From: Cliona cf. orientalis
Taxonomy: Eukaryota > Porifera > Demospongiae > Clionaida > Clionaidae
Assembly (NCBI GenBank): GCA_963930775.1
Contig: OZ005705.1
Span: 7,192,001 to 7,256,000, forward strand
DNA length: 64,000 nt
Direction of reading: 5' to 3'
Each line of letters starts with the position of its first letter. The first letter of the stretch is position 1. This document shows, one piece after another, positions 23,001 to 32,165 of the stretch. A program made the translations under genes and the position numbers. Under the pieces are notes generated by a model. The model saw nothing but the letters and a program-made list of their open reading frames with translations, was not told the origin of the DNA and did no database searches.

Positions 23001-26000
23001 CAGACATCAAGACGTACATCCTCGAAGTTGTCGCTACTGATGGCACTAACCGAGCATCATCTGCCTTCATTAATGTGTCAGTTACTCCAGTCAATGAATT
23101 TGATCCGGTACCAATGCCAGGATTTCGCGAACGAATCACGCTCTCTCCTGTTGAATACATTGGTGTGGAGTTGTTTGATTTCAGAGCTGAAGATCAGGAT
23201 GAGGGCGAGGATGGAGTGGTGACGTACAGCCTCACCAATGAGGAACATCTGTTTGAAATTGATAGAACTGTAGGAACAGTGAGAAATCGAGGTCGTTTGA
23301 CAACGGGAACTAACCTCAATGCTACAATTACAGCATACAATCTTGGATCTTCCTTTCGCTCTAGTAATGTCACTGTACTCATCACAATCCAGGATCCTGG
23401 TGCCTCAGCTCCTACATTTTCAGCTGGAGTCCTGGCATCTCTACCAGTCCGTAAAGCAGAGGAACCCATAGTGAATGTCCCACTTGGAACTTTCAGAGCA
23501 GAAGAAGCCCGGTCTCATCACATTGTACGGCAAAATGGATCAGATGGAATGTTCTCAATCATTGAGAACGGGCAGGTTACCATCCAGCAAGCACTCGACT
23601 ACGAGACAGCAACACAGTATCAGCTTGTAATCGAGGCACGTTCTGAAACACGCACCAGTACACACTTGACTCGATACTCTGCTTATCTTCTGGTTGATGT
23701 GATTGTAGTGGACCAGAATGATATAGATCCAGTGTTTGATCCCATTGACAGAGCGCTGACTGTGCCAGAGGATACACCTGTAGGCACCGTAATTCGACAA
23801 GTACATGCTAGAGATGGCGACAGTGGGACGAATGGAGAGGTTCAGTACGAGATTATTCGCTCTGCTTCATATCCCTTTAGCATCAATTCAACAAGTGGTG
23901 CAATCAGCATTGCTTCCTCTCTTGATCGAGAAGAAGAAAGCTTCTATGATTTACGGATCCGTGCATTTGATCTCAGTGAAACTAATGAACGACGAACAGA
24001 AATGCTGCTCCACATTGATATCCGTGATGTCAATGATTCACCCACAAGATATGAGCAAGAAAATTACACTATTGATGTCTTTGAGTATCCTCACACAAAA
24101 CCTGGGGAGAAAATCATCAACATGGCTGCTACAGACTTGGACTTGGGTCCCCCTCTTCGATATGAAAGAGTTTCATTGCAAGCTAGTCACTTAACGAATC
24201 CAGTACAGGACGATAGTGCCTTCGATATAGACGAAGATTCGGGCATAGTGGTAGTGGGACCCACCACTGAGCTGAACTTTGATTTTGCAACCCAGTACAT
24301 TCTGCGCATCAGAAGCTTTCATGATGCAAATTCTGAAGTTTTCACTACCCTCACTATCAACATACTTGATGTCAACAATCATAAACCCGACCTTCATGTG
24401 CCCGATTATGTTAATGTTTATGAAGGACTACCAGCTGGAACCCGAGTCACTGAAGAAAATACTATTTCTGCCACTGATGCAGACCATGGAATCAATGGGT
24501 GGGTGACCTACTCTTTTGTCTGGCCTCAGGACCACTTTGTGATCGATCCATACACCGGAGTGATTCGTACTAGCAGATCGCTTGTTTTCTCTGCCATTAC
24601 TGCTATGAACTCCTTTGATGTCACCATAATTGCAACAGATCATGGGATCCCTCCAAGAAACGATACAAAAGTGATGAGAATAACTGTCATAGATGTAAAC
24701 CACGCTCCTCAGTTTAGCAGCTCATCCTACATCATACACATATCCTCGAATCTTCAAAGCACAGATCGACGACATCTGTATGACTTTACAGTACATGATG
24801 AAATTGACCATGTTGGTTCGAATCAAAATATATTTGTCAGCATTCCACACTATTATGATGATGCCAGAAGTGTGTTTGTAGTGGAGGGAAATAGTCATGG
24901 ATCTGGAGATAGTCGTTCATTGGCTCTAAAAGAGAGACAGACTCTTCCTCTTACGGTGAGAAACTATACCTTCAGGCTTGAAGCCTTGAATGATACCCCA
25001 AAGCCAGACTGTCCACCTTTCCAACCAACTTCTTATGCAGATGTGACTGTTATAGTTCATCCCGCTAATAATTATTGCCCTGAGTTTATTTCAGCAGATT
25101 ACAATGGATTGGTACCAGAAGATGCGGCCTACCCTCGAACGATAATGACAGTTTCTGCAACAGATGGTGACCATAATGCTATACTATATTCCTTGTCTAA
25201 TATCAGTGATAATTTTCCTTTTGAAATTAATGCTGAATCAGGAGAAATAGTACTCAAGAGGGATGGAGATCTTGACCGAGAAAGATTAGATCACTATGAA
25301 TTTGTAGTTCTTGCTTCAGATGATGGATTTCCTTCCAGAACTTGCAATACCGCCGCAAATATCGATGTTTTGGATGTCAATGATAATGTCCCTGCATTTG
25401 AGCTTAGCCAATATGCTGTATCCATTGATGAGAATCTTGAGCCTCCTCATCGTGTTATTGTAATAACAGCGTCCGATCCTGACTTAGTGGGAGAAATAAT
25501 TTACCAAGTGACACCAACTGATGGACTACCATTCCAAATTAACTCTGAAACTGGTGAAATTACTACCACAGAATCGTTAGATTACGAGGAGAGGCAATAT
25601 TATTCTTTTTCAATATTTGCGATGAATCCAGACCAAATGAATAGGCATGGAACTACAATGGTGGAAGTGAGCATCATCGACGTGGATGAACATGAACCAG
25701 TGTTTGTGGATAGACCCACTGAACCTGTGTATGTCGAATCTGGTCTGAGCAAAGGCGATGTCGTCCTAACTGTCAGGGCTTCAGATGGAGACGGTGGTCC
25801 TCAAGGGAAACTGACTTACAGCTTTGAAAATGAAGCACCAAAAGACTACTTCATCATCAACTCGAGCACCGGAGTGATTACTTTCAAGGGTATTGAGGAC
25901 ATTTCCACTAGTGGACACGGTGGTGCTAACGTTGTAAAGCGACAAACAGAATCAGCCAACAATTACTTCCTGGTTCAAGCCACCATTGAAGCCGCTGATC

Positions 26001-27511
26001 AGCACAATTTCGACTTGTTAGATGTCCAATTCCAGGTGCATAATTCGTATAGAAATGTGGATCCTACACCAGGTGATGCTGCTCCCCTTGGTCTCTTGAT
26101 TGGTGTGGTGGCTGGAGTGGTGCTGGCCGTTATCATGGTCTTTGTCATCATTTTTGTCTGTGCTATCGTCTGTCGAAGGAGACGAATTGGAGTGGGACAC
26201 ATAAAGACTGCTCAGATCAAGGAAATTCCAATGAACAACATGGAAATGGGACGATTTAGCCGTCAAGTGAGCAGCCAGCGTAGTGGCTCCAGCAGAGGCT
26301 CATCCCGATATCAGACTGGAATGAGAGGTCTCTATCCTGAACACTCCAGAATCTCCGCTGGAAGCTCAGGTTCTAACTCCAACCGAGGCAGCTACACAGC
26401 AGATGATGAGATGGAAAGCATGGCCGGAGAAAACGGAATCTATGCTCATAGCTTACCACGCAAGTCACCAAGCCCCACGTCCGATCTCGCCAGCACTGTC
26501 GCAACAGAGATGCTCGCCGGCCACTCTCAAGAACATCCACCCTACTCTAAAGCCCAGATGGCTGCAATTTACGCTGCAAATCAAGACATACTCGACCATA
26601 CTGGCTCCCAGAACAGCATCCACATGTTTGGTTCTGAAGGAGGTGGAGAGGGAGATGGTGACATGGATATCGATACCATGCTCTTCACAAAGCTGAACGA
26701 TTTTGATGATGATGATGATGACGATGATGACGACGATGATGATGATACCACACTGCCTGATGACACGAGCTACCGTGAGCACCAGTCCATTTCTGGCTCC
26801 GGAGGAAACTTGACGATTCCACGGCCCGTCGAGGAACGTGAAGATCATTTCCCTTACAGTCCCAGCCAGCCTAAGTGGGCTCCACAGATTAAGCCGATGG
26901 AGGATGCCATTGATGACCTCCACAAGTTAGCCGCTTATCCTAGTACAGACCACGATGATCCTCCAATGCATCATTCGAGAATGCCTTATATGTTTGAGCA
27001 CCATTCGCAGGGCACCCCCGTTTATGAGCCGTCGGCACATGATATAATGAGACACCCTGTGCATAGACACCACCGTGATGATCAGCAACCTCCTCCACAG
27101 CCCAGTAGTAGAGTGCCACTCGACTATGGAATCTATGGCACACCTCCTCAGGAAGCAAGACATCCAATGAGACACATGGTGCCCAATGCGGGTCGTCCCA
27201 CCAGGCAGAAGCGGTATGGATCGGCAGCTGAGCTCACCCTCCACGGCCACTATCCGCACGATGTCCCTCCTCCTCCTAGGTTCTCTCACGGCCAACCGGG
27301 TGTATTCTCGCAAGAGATGCCTCCCTACCCCCATCTTCCCTCACACTACGTACCCCAGCTGAATACCCACACTCCCTCCTCTTCAACTGCTACGCCCACT
27401 GAGGATGGCACAGTCACACCTAACACCGCACTGACCGGGGAGTACATGGATCAGAGCTACAACTTCTCCTCCTCCTCCACATCCCTGAGCACTGGGAGCC
27501 AAAGATACTAA
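17024..27511 (+). CDS. Giant single-exon cadherin, 27 cadherin repeats, Dachsous-like architecture
   Basis: A 3,495-residue type I membrane protein for calcium-dependent adhesion. An N-terminal hydrophobic segment (about residues 25-40, VYISALIVFSSCFLLVES) looks like a signal peptide. I count 26 inter-repeat linkers of DxNDN or degenerate type, giving 27 extracellular cadherin repeats over residues about 45-3010. Several linkers are degenerate (after repeats 2, 9, 17, 18, 19 and 24). No EGF or laminin-G domain is seen. One transmembrane helix (about 3021-3048, starting LGLLIGVVAGVV) is followed by CRRRR and a cytoplasmic tail of about 445 residues, rich in Ser, Pro and His, with a run of about 14 Asp near residue 3228. 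Twenty-seven repeats without EGF/LamG is the arrangement of Dachsous cadherins, but I cannot show orthology, and the tail shows no motif I recognise as Dachsous. The whole ORF is intronless, unlike every fully modelled neighbour. A dibasic VVKRQ near residue 2971 in the last repeat could be a processing site. Confidence 0.95.
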   Translation: MTSSLLKNSYISHRLHHSSSPIIVYISALIVFSSCFLLVESQNEITCARDVYKNASVVENQIAGEIVATIADVIPGYLFIREIKSGIQLIVYQQYFEENQLDWTIRTKAQVDRDVMARDLMGQAEPVIFDIIYRIIDRNYQMTNNVTCIHLTLKVIDIDNNVPRFPTIPLPHVVKINEGMVDAREPLPKAEDADEGINSTTNYTLVDGLGIFRLELRYDQRGAISEVLLRNNVSLDAEQLVTYNLTLIASEGNEDPDTAQLPVMVVPKPICDESPYFPTSRYYVSVEEQSQSGTVVFSNLTAIDHDVPSPDQPERLEYEIIQVIQIDSTDQEETTDHPFMLDRESGVLTLNDEIDREEYQRYEVDVRVIDRCGRSGTATVVVELEDINDNTPNVTCSPCYPGISEVDTALTVAFLEITDGDTGPNGNVSVQVFENGTGVLVPSSNFYLDVNPNDNLAQLKRRITFDYEQQQVYHVVLNASDHGTPQRFGLYPFTITVEDFNDNPPVIGPIDPVYPIDENPSIDSEILQLSATDLDSEADGNGIVSFNLPENHGTFQHQHLFRIEENTGRLLVAGTLDREQQESLSVLINVTDMPTRHRRLSATVVVNITLNDLNDYTPNITFPIGSITISEEHTPNTVAFTVTAVDLDTPQFSNIMYSFVSNSAPFSIDSTTGAVTLLSPLDFETKRNYTLQIRASDGTRSSMEEVTVMVRDENDEPPVFEGNPSMLPVREGQQPDVLVANISVTDPDTPRSDLVFSFGSGNELRHFYIDSTTGQIYAITMLDKESVDFYNLTIRVFDGRQYAVEDALIVVAVTDINDHIPEFIGEPFVFSIPEGMPRDSHVDNVIAHDRDTGRNAVIRFSILDVTPSFASNWFSINRMTGEITTNEVLDREFEPPPGMNYNGFVRVTVVASDNSSLLQNTTIVEINISDVNDEGPSFRDRSITLTLPENTPTGFVFHRVRAVDRDQPPNNQIFYSITDRFPTVGNITRRIRIDNMTGDLILLTTLDYETEPRVDFGVRAHDREFMERFDDFMVSINVTDSQECDIKFVDLPTSATVTEESPPDTRIATFEAKTTDGNSISGVRYTATTLTGEPSMYFGATIIRGSTQANLHTLIGGRGLDRETLANQPGGTTFQVNITASIMDPMGTCTLSSIVTVTIIDVNDNAPMFSSSSYQFSILENNNIGAEVGRVRANDPDLDDGGVVSFLIQDAVPFTISDSGVITAQSSLDHDGPSPTFEFRVIARDRGMPSMMSSSVTVRVNVLDENDNFPVFSSTQNRTFEVSEGTLINTEIAFIIVSDGDSGAYGTVTLTGPDLDPHFTLASNGSLILAQALDRETRPSYSFIARAEDGGQQVVTATIKIVVTDINDHAPVFQDIVTPISIPENLSPNEVFVTVNATDRDLGSNSMIRYALADRTYHRTFNLNEETGDIRVQAHDPRCIVPIFTEVVDFERQNHYDLTVLAYDRGSPRHIVNQTIEINIEDVNEHTPLFNSGTVTVFVNETQRRDVSVIRIRAYDMDNINEQLNYEVLDFETNQPSTFFRYDNGAIVTSQELDYRSRRLFPLMLRARETSGEHTGVVEVNVMVNNINNHPPMFDSINLIQIPETTPVDMVIATVHASDDDNNTHDAVSYRIDSGNDHGLFTIDPLTGEIRVNNTLDFDSQQEHILDIQAEDSGPGHLLATTPLNLRIILIDENDESPIFTQSSYTFMLEEYSPVGTVVGRISAPDHDSEPEYFGAVRYFISGSSDDSAGNNYFAVNANSGEVLSRVSVDRNEFLAQHSNQDSVSFGVIASDRGSPSRSATVMVTVQIADINNHRPVFSQDRYLVPIPPNQPENVPLPQLRLAVTDADAGANAQFNLTSMTSDIPVQILANGRLSLRQPLPQDDHTSYRIVVQATDSQNSSKYSQAEVLLLIETDSDHYPIFDEPQGKYAVSVREDTQPGSSVFNVREHVTDNDGGSGGQILYSFASGQEYPNFAISSSTGEITLAQSVDYESDIKTYILEVVATDGTNRASSAFINVSVTPVNEFDPVPMPGFRERITLSPVEYIGVELFDFRAEDQDEGEDGVVTYSLTNEEHLFEIDRTVGTVRNRGRLTTGTNLNATITAYNLGSSFRSSNVTVLITIQDPGASAPTFSAGVLASLPVRKAEEPIVNVPLGTFRAEEARSHHIVRQNGSDGMFSIIENGQVTIQQALDYETATQYQLVIEARSETRTSTHLTRYSAYLLVDVIVVDQNDIDPVFDPIDRALTVPEDTPVGTVIRQVHARDGDSGTNGEVQYEIIRSASYPFSINSTSGAISIASSLDREEESFYDLRIRAFDLSETNERRTEMLLHIDIRDVNDSPTRYEQENYTIDVFEYPHTKPGEKIINMAATDLDLGPPLRYERVSLQASHLTNPVQDDSAFDIDEDSGIVVVGPTTELNFDFATQYILRIRSFHDANSEVFTTLTINILDVNNHKPDLHVPDYVNVYEGLPAGTRVTEENTISATDADHGINGWVTYSFVWPQDHFVIDPYTGVIRTSRSLVFSAITAMNSFDVTIIATDHGIPPRNDTKVMRITVIDVNHAPQFSSSSYIIHISSNLQSTDRRHLYDFTVHDEIDHVGSNQNIFVSIPHYYDDARSVFVVEGNSHGSGDSRSLALKERQTLPLTVRNYTFRLEALNDTPKPDCPPFQPTSYADVTVIVHPANNYCPEFISADYNGLVPEDAAYPRTIMTVSATDGDHNAILYSLSNISDNFPFEINAESGEIVLKRDGDLDRERLDHYEFVVLASDDGFPSRTCNTAANIDVLDVNDNVPAFELSQYAVSIDENLEPPHRVIVITASDPDLVGEIIYQVTPTDGLPFQINSETGEITTTESLDYEERQYYSFSIFAMNPDQMNRHGTTMVEVSIIDVDEHEPVFVDRPTEPVYVESGLSKGDVVLTVRASDGDGGPQGKLTYSFENEAPKDYFIINSSTGVITFKGIEDISTSGHGGANVVKRQTESANNYFLVQATIEAADQHNFDLLDVQFQVHNSYRNVDPTPGDAAPLGLLIGVVAGVVLAVIMVFVIIFVCAIVCRRRRIGVGHIKTAQIKEIPMNNMEMGRFSRQVSSQRSGSSRGSSRYQTGMRGLYPEHSRISAGSSGSNSNRGSYTADDEMESMAGENGIYAHSLPRKSPSPTSDLASTVATEMLAGHSQEHPPYSKAQMAAIYAANQDILDHTGSQNSIHMFGSEGGGEGDGDMDIDTMLFTKLNDFDDDDDDDDDDDDDDTTLPDDTSYREHQSISGSGGNLTIPRPVEEREDHFPYSPSQPKWAPQIKPMEDAIDDLHKLAAYPSTDHDDPPMHHSRMPYMFEHHSQGTPVYEPSAHDIMRHPVHRHHRDDQQPPPQPSSRVPLDYGIYGTPPQEARHPMRHMVPNAGRPTRQKRYGSAAELTLHGHYPHDVPPPPRFSHGQPGVFSQEMPPYPHLPSHYVPQLNTHTPSSSTATPTEDGTVTPNTALTGEYMDQSYNFSSSSTSLSTGSQRY
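26705..26746 (+). repeat. GAY trinucleotide tract encoding poly-Asp in the cadherin tail
   Basis: Fourteen or so consecutive GAT/GAC codons encode an aspartate run in the cytoplasmic tail. Such tracts are often length-polymorphic. The mixture of GAT and GAC suggests it is not a very recent pure expansion. Confidence 0.85.
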
Positions 27512-28185
27512 TTCAATGTGGCACGGACACCATTCATATATCACTAATTTCATTGTAAGTTTGTATGATTGTATACAGTATCATTCGAAATTTGTAGCTG
27601 ATGCATGGTATTGTAGGTTAATTTAGTAATGCTTTGTTCCTGTTTTTGCTGGAAAGTAATGGGGGTGGTATAATATTTTTATTATGCTCCCATTCGTTAT
27701 TCTATTACTAATCTTATCTCACTTTTCTCCCAATGCAGGTGTTGTTTCATATTCCAGACAGTCTTGTGCACGTGAACTTCCTAAATATATTTATATCCTT
27801 ATCTAGAATAATTTGCCTTGTGTATCACCTTATAATTATTATTGTGAAATGTTCAAAAATTTAAATTTGTTGCATATTATATCGATCTGCCTTTATACAA
27901 TCACTTCTAATGCATCATAATTATTATACATCAGCTAAAAATATTAATAATGTTGTTCATCTCAATAATTATATTATTATTCCAATAAGGGTTGCTAATG
28001 TGCCTCAATCGAATGAGTCTACGAATCTTCAAGTGAAGTGCAGTATTAAATTATTATTTTTTGGCATACCCATATTAGATTATACACATTTGGTCCATAA
28101 TATTCTTTAATTAATAGGAGCAATGACATAATGGTGAAAGAGCAGATAACTATTGTGACAACAGATTTATTAACTGACAGCAAAG
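27512..28185. other. AT-rich gap between cadherin and NDUFC2-like gene
   Basis: About 670 bp of AT-rich sequence following the cadherin stop and the stop of the convergent minus-strand gene. It presumably contains both 3' UTRs. I see no other gene in it. Confidence 0.6.
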
Positions 28186-28673
28186 CTAACCAGAGTATTT
28201 GTCCGACCAGGCCGCTATAATGTGAGTCACCAGTCTGTGGCTACTTCTCATCTCCTATAGTAGTCGGAAAAAATGACATTGAAACACAAAAAATAAGCTA
28301 CAAATTTAACGTTTTATAGCTGCGTACCTTGGTCAGTATCAACCTTTACCATCTCCACCCACTCTCGTGGCGCGTGTCTATACTTTGCCAAGAGCAGCTG
28401 TGTTCTCTCCTCTGAGCCCTCCTCGTAGCGGTGAGCACAGTAGCCCACGTAGAACCCGATTCCAGTCAGAATCAAGTGCATCTGTGGCTCTGTGTACACA
28501 AATAAGTAGAAAGGAGAGCAAATTGATTGTGCATCATAGTGTAGCTAGTTATCAAGTGTAGAAAATTTCGTACAAACACGCCTACTTCTTAGTAGAGGGA
28601 ATTTTCTCACTGCGTTGGAGTAAACAGCCGTAAAGAGACCTGCAGCCGTGAAGAAAACCCAAGTTCGAATCAT
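28186..28673 (-). CDS. NDUFC2: NDUFC2-like complex I accessory subunit
   Basis: Three minus-strand exons (28673-28586, 28489-28328, 28214-28186) join in frame to give 92 residues. The first exon starts MIRTWVFFTAAGLFTAV, a hydrophobic segment, followed by a short basic linker (NAVRKFPLLRKP). A second hydrophobic segment (LILTGIGFYVGYCAHRYEE) leads into a hydrophilic C-terminus with KYRHAPREW. This order matches NDUFC2: two helices, the second ending GYY..xEDY, then a hydrophilic matrix-facing tail. The protein is a little shorter than human (119). NDUFC2 is an inner-membrane accessory subunit of respiratory complex I. The last exon (29 nt, ending SDKYSG) is the weakest part; without it the frame ends at TQL after the donor. 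The gene is head-to-head with AGA, 73 bp apart. Confidence 0.55.
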
Positions 28674-28746
28674 GTTGTTCAAGTCAGCCTCCGCACTATT
28701 CACGTAAATTTACCGTAAACTCTATGGTGGGCATTAATAGGGAAAC
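28674..28746. promoter_or_regulatory. 73-bp divergent promoter, NDUFC2-like / AGA
   Basis: Only 73 bp separate the two start codons, so both 5' UTRs and core promoters must fit in or overlap this interval, unless one gene has upstream non-coding exons inside the other. Confidence 0.55.
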
Positions 28747-31051
28747 ATGATGCGTGTTTTTCTCCTTCTCGATCTCCTCGTAGCCCTAATCGCCGTGGTT
28801 GCTGGTGCCTCCAATGGTGGAAAGCTTCCCGTAGTTATAAATACATGGCCTTTTGTGGATGCAAATAGTGCAGGTAAGTGGGAATTAAAATTTCGCGATC
28901 ACATTGTGTAGCGCGAAAATTCATGTATAAATGGTGTCAAAGGAGGGGCTAAGAAGTATTAATATGTGCAGCTGTGGCAGCATTCAACGCAGGAGGTAGT
29001 TACTTGGATGCTATAGAGAGAGGGTGCTCCAAGTGTGAAGAGGATCAGTGTGATCACGCCGTGGGATATGGGGGAAGGTAATGTTCAGGGATCAAGTGGC
29101 ATGCATAAACGGCCCCCAAGTTTTCGTGTGCTATTGTGACAGGGTTTTAGGTCACCAGTATCTTCTATGGTTGAAAATTTTCGCGGGACTGTTCTTACCA
29201 CTTGATCCATGTTCAGTTTACTGTTTATATGCATATTATCATACTTATGATTTTTTTATAGTCCGAACGAGCTAGGGGAGACTACACTGGATGCTATGTT
29301 CATGGATGCGTAAGATTATATTAATAATGAAGTGTGGTGGATGTAATTGTGGGTTTTTCAGGGAGACACATGATGTTGGCGCCGTGGGCTGCCTCAAGAA
29401 CATCAAGAGTGCCATCTCCGTGGCTAGGCATGTTATGGAGTACACTGAACACACCTTCCTGGTGGGCAAAGATGGTTGGTCTCTCTCTCTCTCCCTCTCT
29501 CAGTATAATATTAGCCATTTCCAACCTCCAAATTTCACTGATTTTTCCGCGGATTATCTTTTAGTGGAATATCATTGTTCGAGTATCAGAAGGTAGCTCT
29601 CCACGAGCTCTATCCAACGGTGCTTGTAACGTGTCCGTAGATAAAACCGTTACGTAGCCACGCCCACCTAAACTTTCCTCATAGAAACTTAATACAAACA
29701 AAAACGAAGCTAGCAGCGGTTCCGCGGAACCGATTTGCACGGTTAAGGCGTCAGTAGATAGCTCATTCAGTGAGTTATCCAGCGCATTTTTCCCCGTGAG
29801 TGTACTCCTAGCCAGAGCTGAGATATTTTCGATTTACTGGAGGCCCTTGGAGGTTGGACATCGCTAATAATATTATAGTCATTAGTTTTTTCATCACACA
29901 GCCACAGATTTTGCCACTCAGATGGGTTTCCCTGTAGATGATCTTCACACTAACTACTCATGGTAGGTTCCACTGCTGTCATTGATGGCTATAATCAATA
30001 TCAGATTCTATCGCACTGGATTTAGGAACGTCTTTGAACAATGGAAGGGCAATATGTGTCAGCCTAACTACTGGATACCTGGGGTAAAAATTTAATTCCA
30101 ATTAGTTACTCTGATAGAGAGACGATGAAGAGAGTATAGTTTCTCTCGTTTCTATGTAGAAAGTTACTCCAGACCCCACATCGCACTGTGGCCCATACAA
30201 GCCCAGCAGCACCGTCTATCAGAGCCAATGGTAAATTGCTTTCATAATACCATACAGGCTTGCAAATTCTTTGATTGATTGCAGGTCACAGCATAAAAGA
30301 CCGCCTATCAGTGAAAGCAACCACGATACTATTGGTAGGCATAATAAGTACTAATATTGATCTAAGCCTGGAGCGTTGTGGCAAATGCTAGCCCAAAATT
30401 TACATTCAACAAAAATTAATATATCTTGAGAAAACTGGGAATCATAAAAGCAGAGCTAGCCACCTACTCAGCTATTAAAAAATTTTCTCTGCAGGGATGA
30501 TTGTGATTGATGCTGATGGGAAGATTGGCTGTGGAATGACCACCAATGGAGCCAGCCACAAGATACCTGGGTAATACTAATAACTTTTTGCGGTTATCCA
30601 ATTTTTATTAATAATATTGTGGCAGGCGAGTAGGGGATTCCCCCATAGCCGGTGCCGGTTGCTATGTGCTCAAGGGAGTGGGTGGTGCAGCTGCTACAGG
30701 AGATGGTGATGTGATGATGAGATTCCTTCCAACGTGAGCGCTCAGCAATATTATCTTGATTATTCTTTTGATAAAATTTTGCTATAATATTTAATATACG
30801 ATAATGATAATTATTATAATAGATACCAAGTGGTGGAGAGCATGCGTCGTGGTGCGTCACCAACGGCAGCTGCAGAAGAAGCCATACAAACCATTGCCAA
30901 GTACTACCCCGATTTCTCCGGGGGTCTGGTGGCCGTTAACGCCAGTGGGGATTACGGTGCAGCGGGACACTTCAATTTCACATTCCAGTACACTGTATAC
31001 AATCCCACGCTGGGTAAATCAACTGTGGTACCCGTTGATAATATGCAATAA
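28747..31051 (+). CDS. AGA: Aspartylglucosaminidase (N4-(beta-N-acetylglucosaminyl)-L-asparaginase)
   Basis: A lysosomal Ntn-hydrolase that cleaves the GlcNAc-Asn bond in glycoprotein breakdown. Eleven exons (28747-28873, 28972-29077, 29262-29309, 29362-29474, 29902-29962, 30026-30083, 30160-30230, 30285-30334, 30495-30570, 30626-30733, 30823-31051) give 348 residues (human 346). The N-terminus ([20 protein letters not shown]) is a signal peptide. The catalytic signature is present: HDTIGM, whose Thr becomes the N-terminal nucleophile after autocleavage, then [14 protein letters not shown] and [13 protein letters not shown]. Family Cys-containing segments such as DVGAVGCL are also present. 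The stop codon overlaps an AATAAA hexamer, implying a very short 3' UTR. It converges on GLRX5 with 144 bp between stops. Intron 2 contains a MITE. Confidence 0.96.
29089..29208 (-). mobile_element. hAT-like MITE in AGA intron 2 (120 bp)
   Basis: The element has terminal inverted repeats GGATCAAGTGG...CCACTTGATCC and is flanked on both sides by ATGTTCAG, an 8-bp target-site duplication (29081-29088 and 29209-29216). It is non-autonomous, with no ORF. Its reverse complement matches the AAMP-intron copy at 32534-32649 over its whole length with about 15 differences. An 8-bp duplication is typical of the hAT superfamily. Confidence 0.9.
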
Positions 31052-31195
31052 AAATGCCAATAATTATATTAATTTCAATATGTGCACGTAGTTGGCTGCT
31101 TGTACATCTCCCATGATACTTGTAATAATTATTATTATTGTCATTGCATACCCTCAGGCAAGATACATTAATAATATTATGAGTGTATAATAATA

Positions 31196-32054
31196 TTATG
31201 ATTGAGTATCATTCACTTTGTCAAGAAGCGCCGATCGATGTCCTATCTTTTCCAGTTCTGAGACAAGTTCTCCGTTTTGATGAAGTTGCATCATAATGTC
31301 TGCTCCTCCTAGTAGTTCACCGTTGATGTAGACTTGGGGGAACGTGGGCCAGTTACTGGTGAAGTAGGATTACAGCAGGGCCCGGGGTACGGCGTGTGGG
31401 TGCATGTGAATATAAAAATTATTACGATATTAAAGGGCAAACTAAAATTAATTCATAGTTTATCATCAACGCTGAATACGGTCATAATTAATACTCAATT
31501 TGTTCACGAGCCACTCACGAGTATTCTTTCATTGCTTCCTTGAATTCCACATCCTCCAGCACATCGTGAGTGGGATAGTCCTCAACACCTGGAGGGGGGA
31601 AAAAATAGATCATGTGCTAGTCTATACACCTATCATGTTATAATTTTAATACTGACCATGCATCTTCAGAATTTGCACCACTAGACGACTGAATCCACAC
31701 TGGAAGGGGGGGGGGATGACTTGTCACGTCAATCAGTATAGTTTAATCTGGCTACTGTAAGTCTTACCATTGGTTGTGAAGGGTCTCCCTTCATGAACAA
31801 AACAAGAGGTTTGTCTTTCACCAGCTGCACACACAGTTCAGAGCATCATACCACAAGTGACGTAGAAAATCAATACTTACCCCATCAAAGTATTCTCTGG
31901 AGTACTTTGTCTGGCTATCTGATGAGAACCATCTTATTTCCAGTCCTCGAGGTAATCCTGTAGCCACTGCTCCCACCAGAGGCCTCCCACGGGCTCCTGC
32001 CAGCAGCTGCCTACCAACGGAGAGACCCAATCTCTTCATAACGTTAGCAGACAT
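31196..32054 (-). CDS. GLRX5: Mitochondrial monothiol glutaredoxin 5
   Basis: GLRX5 carries [2Fe-2S] clusters in mitochondrial iron-sulfur protein assembly. Five minus-strand exons (32054-31881, 31824-31768, 31699-31657, 31588-31519, 31355-31196) give 167 residues. The N-terminal segment ([17 protein letters not shown]...) is basic and Arg/Ser/Leu-rich, as expected of a mitochondrial transit peptide. The domain contains the monothiol CGFS active site; its Cys codon opens exon 3. It also has the family segments [24 protein letters not shown] and LLGGADIM for glutathione and cluster binding. An upstream in-frame ATG at 32156 exists, but it would extend over most of the AAMP promoter, so I prefer 32054. 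Head-to-head with AAMP, 111 bp apart. Confidence 0.95.
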
Positions 32055-32165
32055 GCTTGTATTAAAAATGTACTCTAGACTTGAACACGTCAAATGATGC
32101 AATAGTGCTGACTCAGCATGCAAACCCGAATACACGTGGCAGTGCAGCCTATTCAATTATGAATC
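32055..32165. promoter_or_regulatory. 111-bp divergent promoter, GLRX5 / AAMP
   Basis: The start codons of GLRX5 (minus) and AAMP (plus) are separated by 111 bp. No TATA box is visible. A bidirectional promoter is inferred from layout. Confidence 0.5.

Noticed and set aside
26465-26923. 152-codon ORF antisense to the cadherin tail
   Set aside because: It is the reverse frame of the repetitive GAT/poly-Asp region and low-complexity tail, with no independent signals.
29060-29280. MITE-derived intron (introner-like gain) in AGA
   Set aside because: The splice sites lie outside the element and its target duplication, so it inserted into an existing intron.
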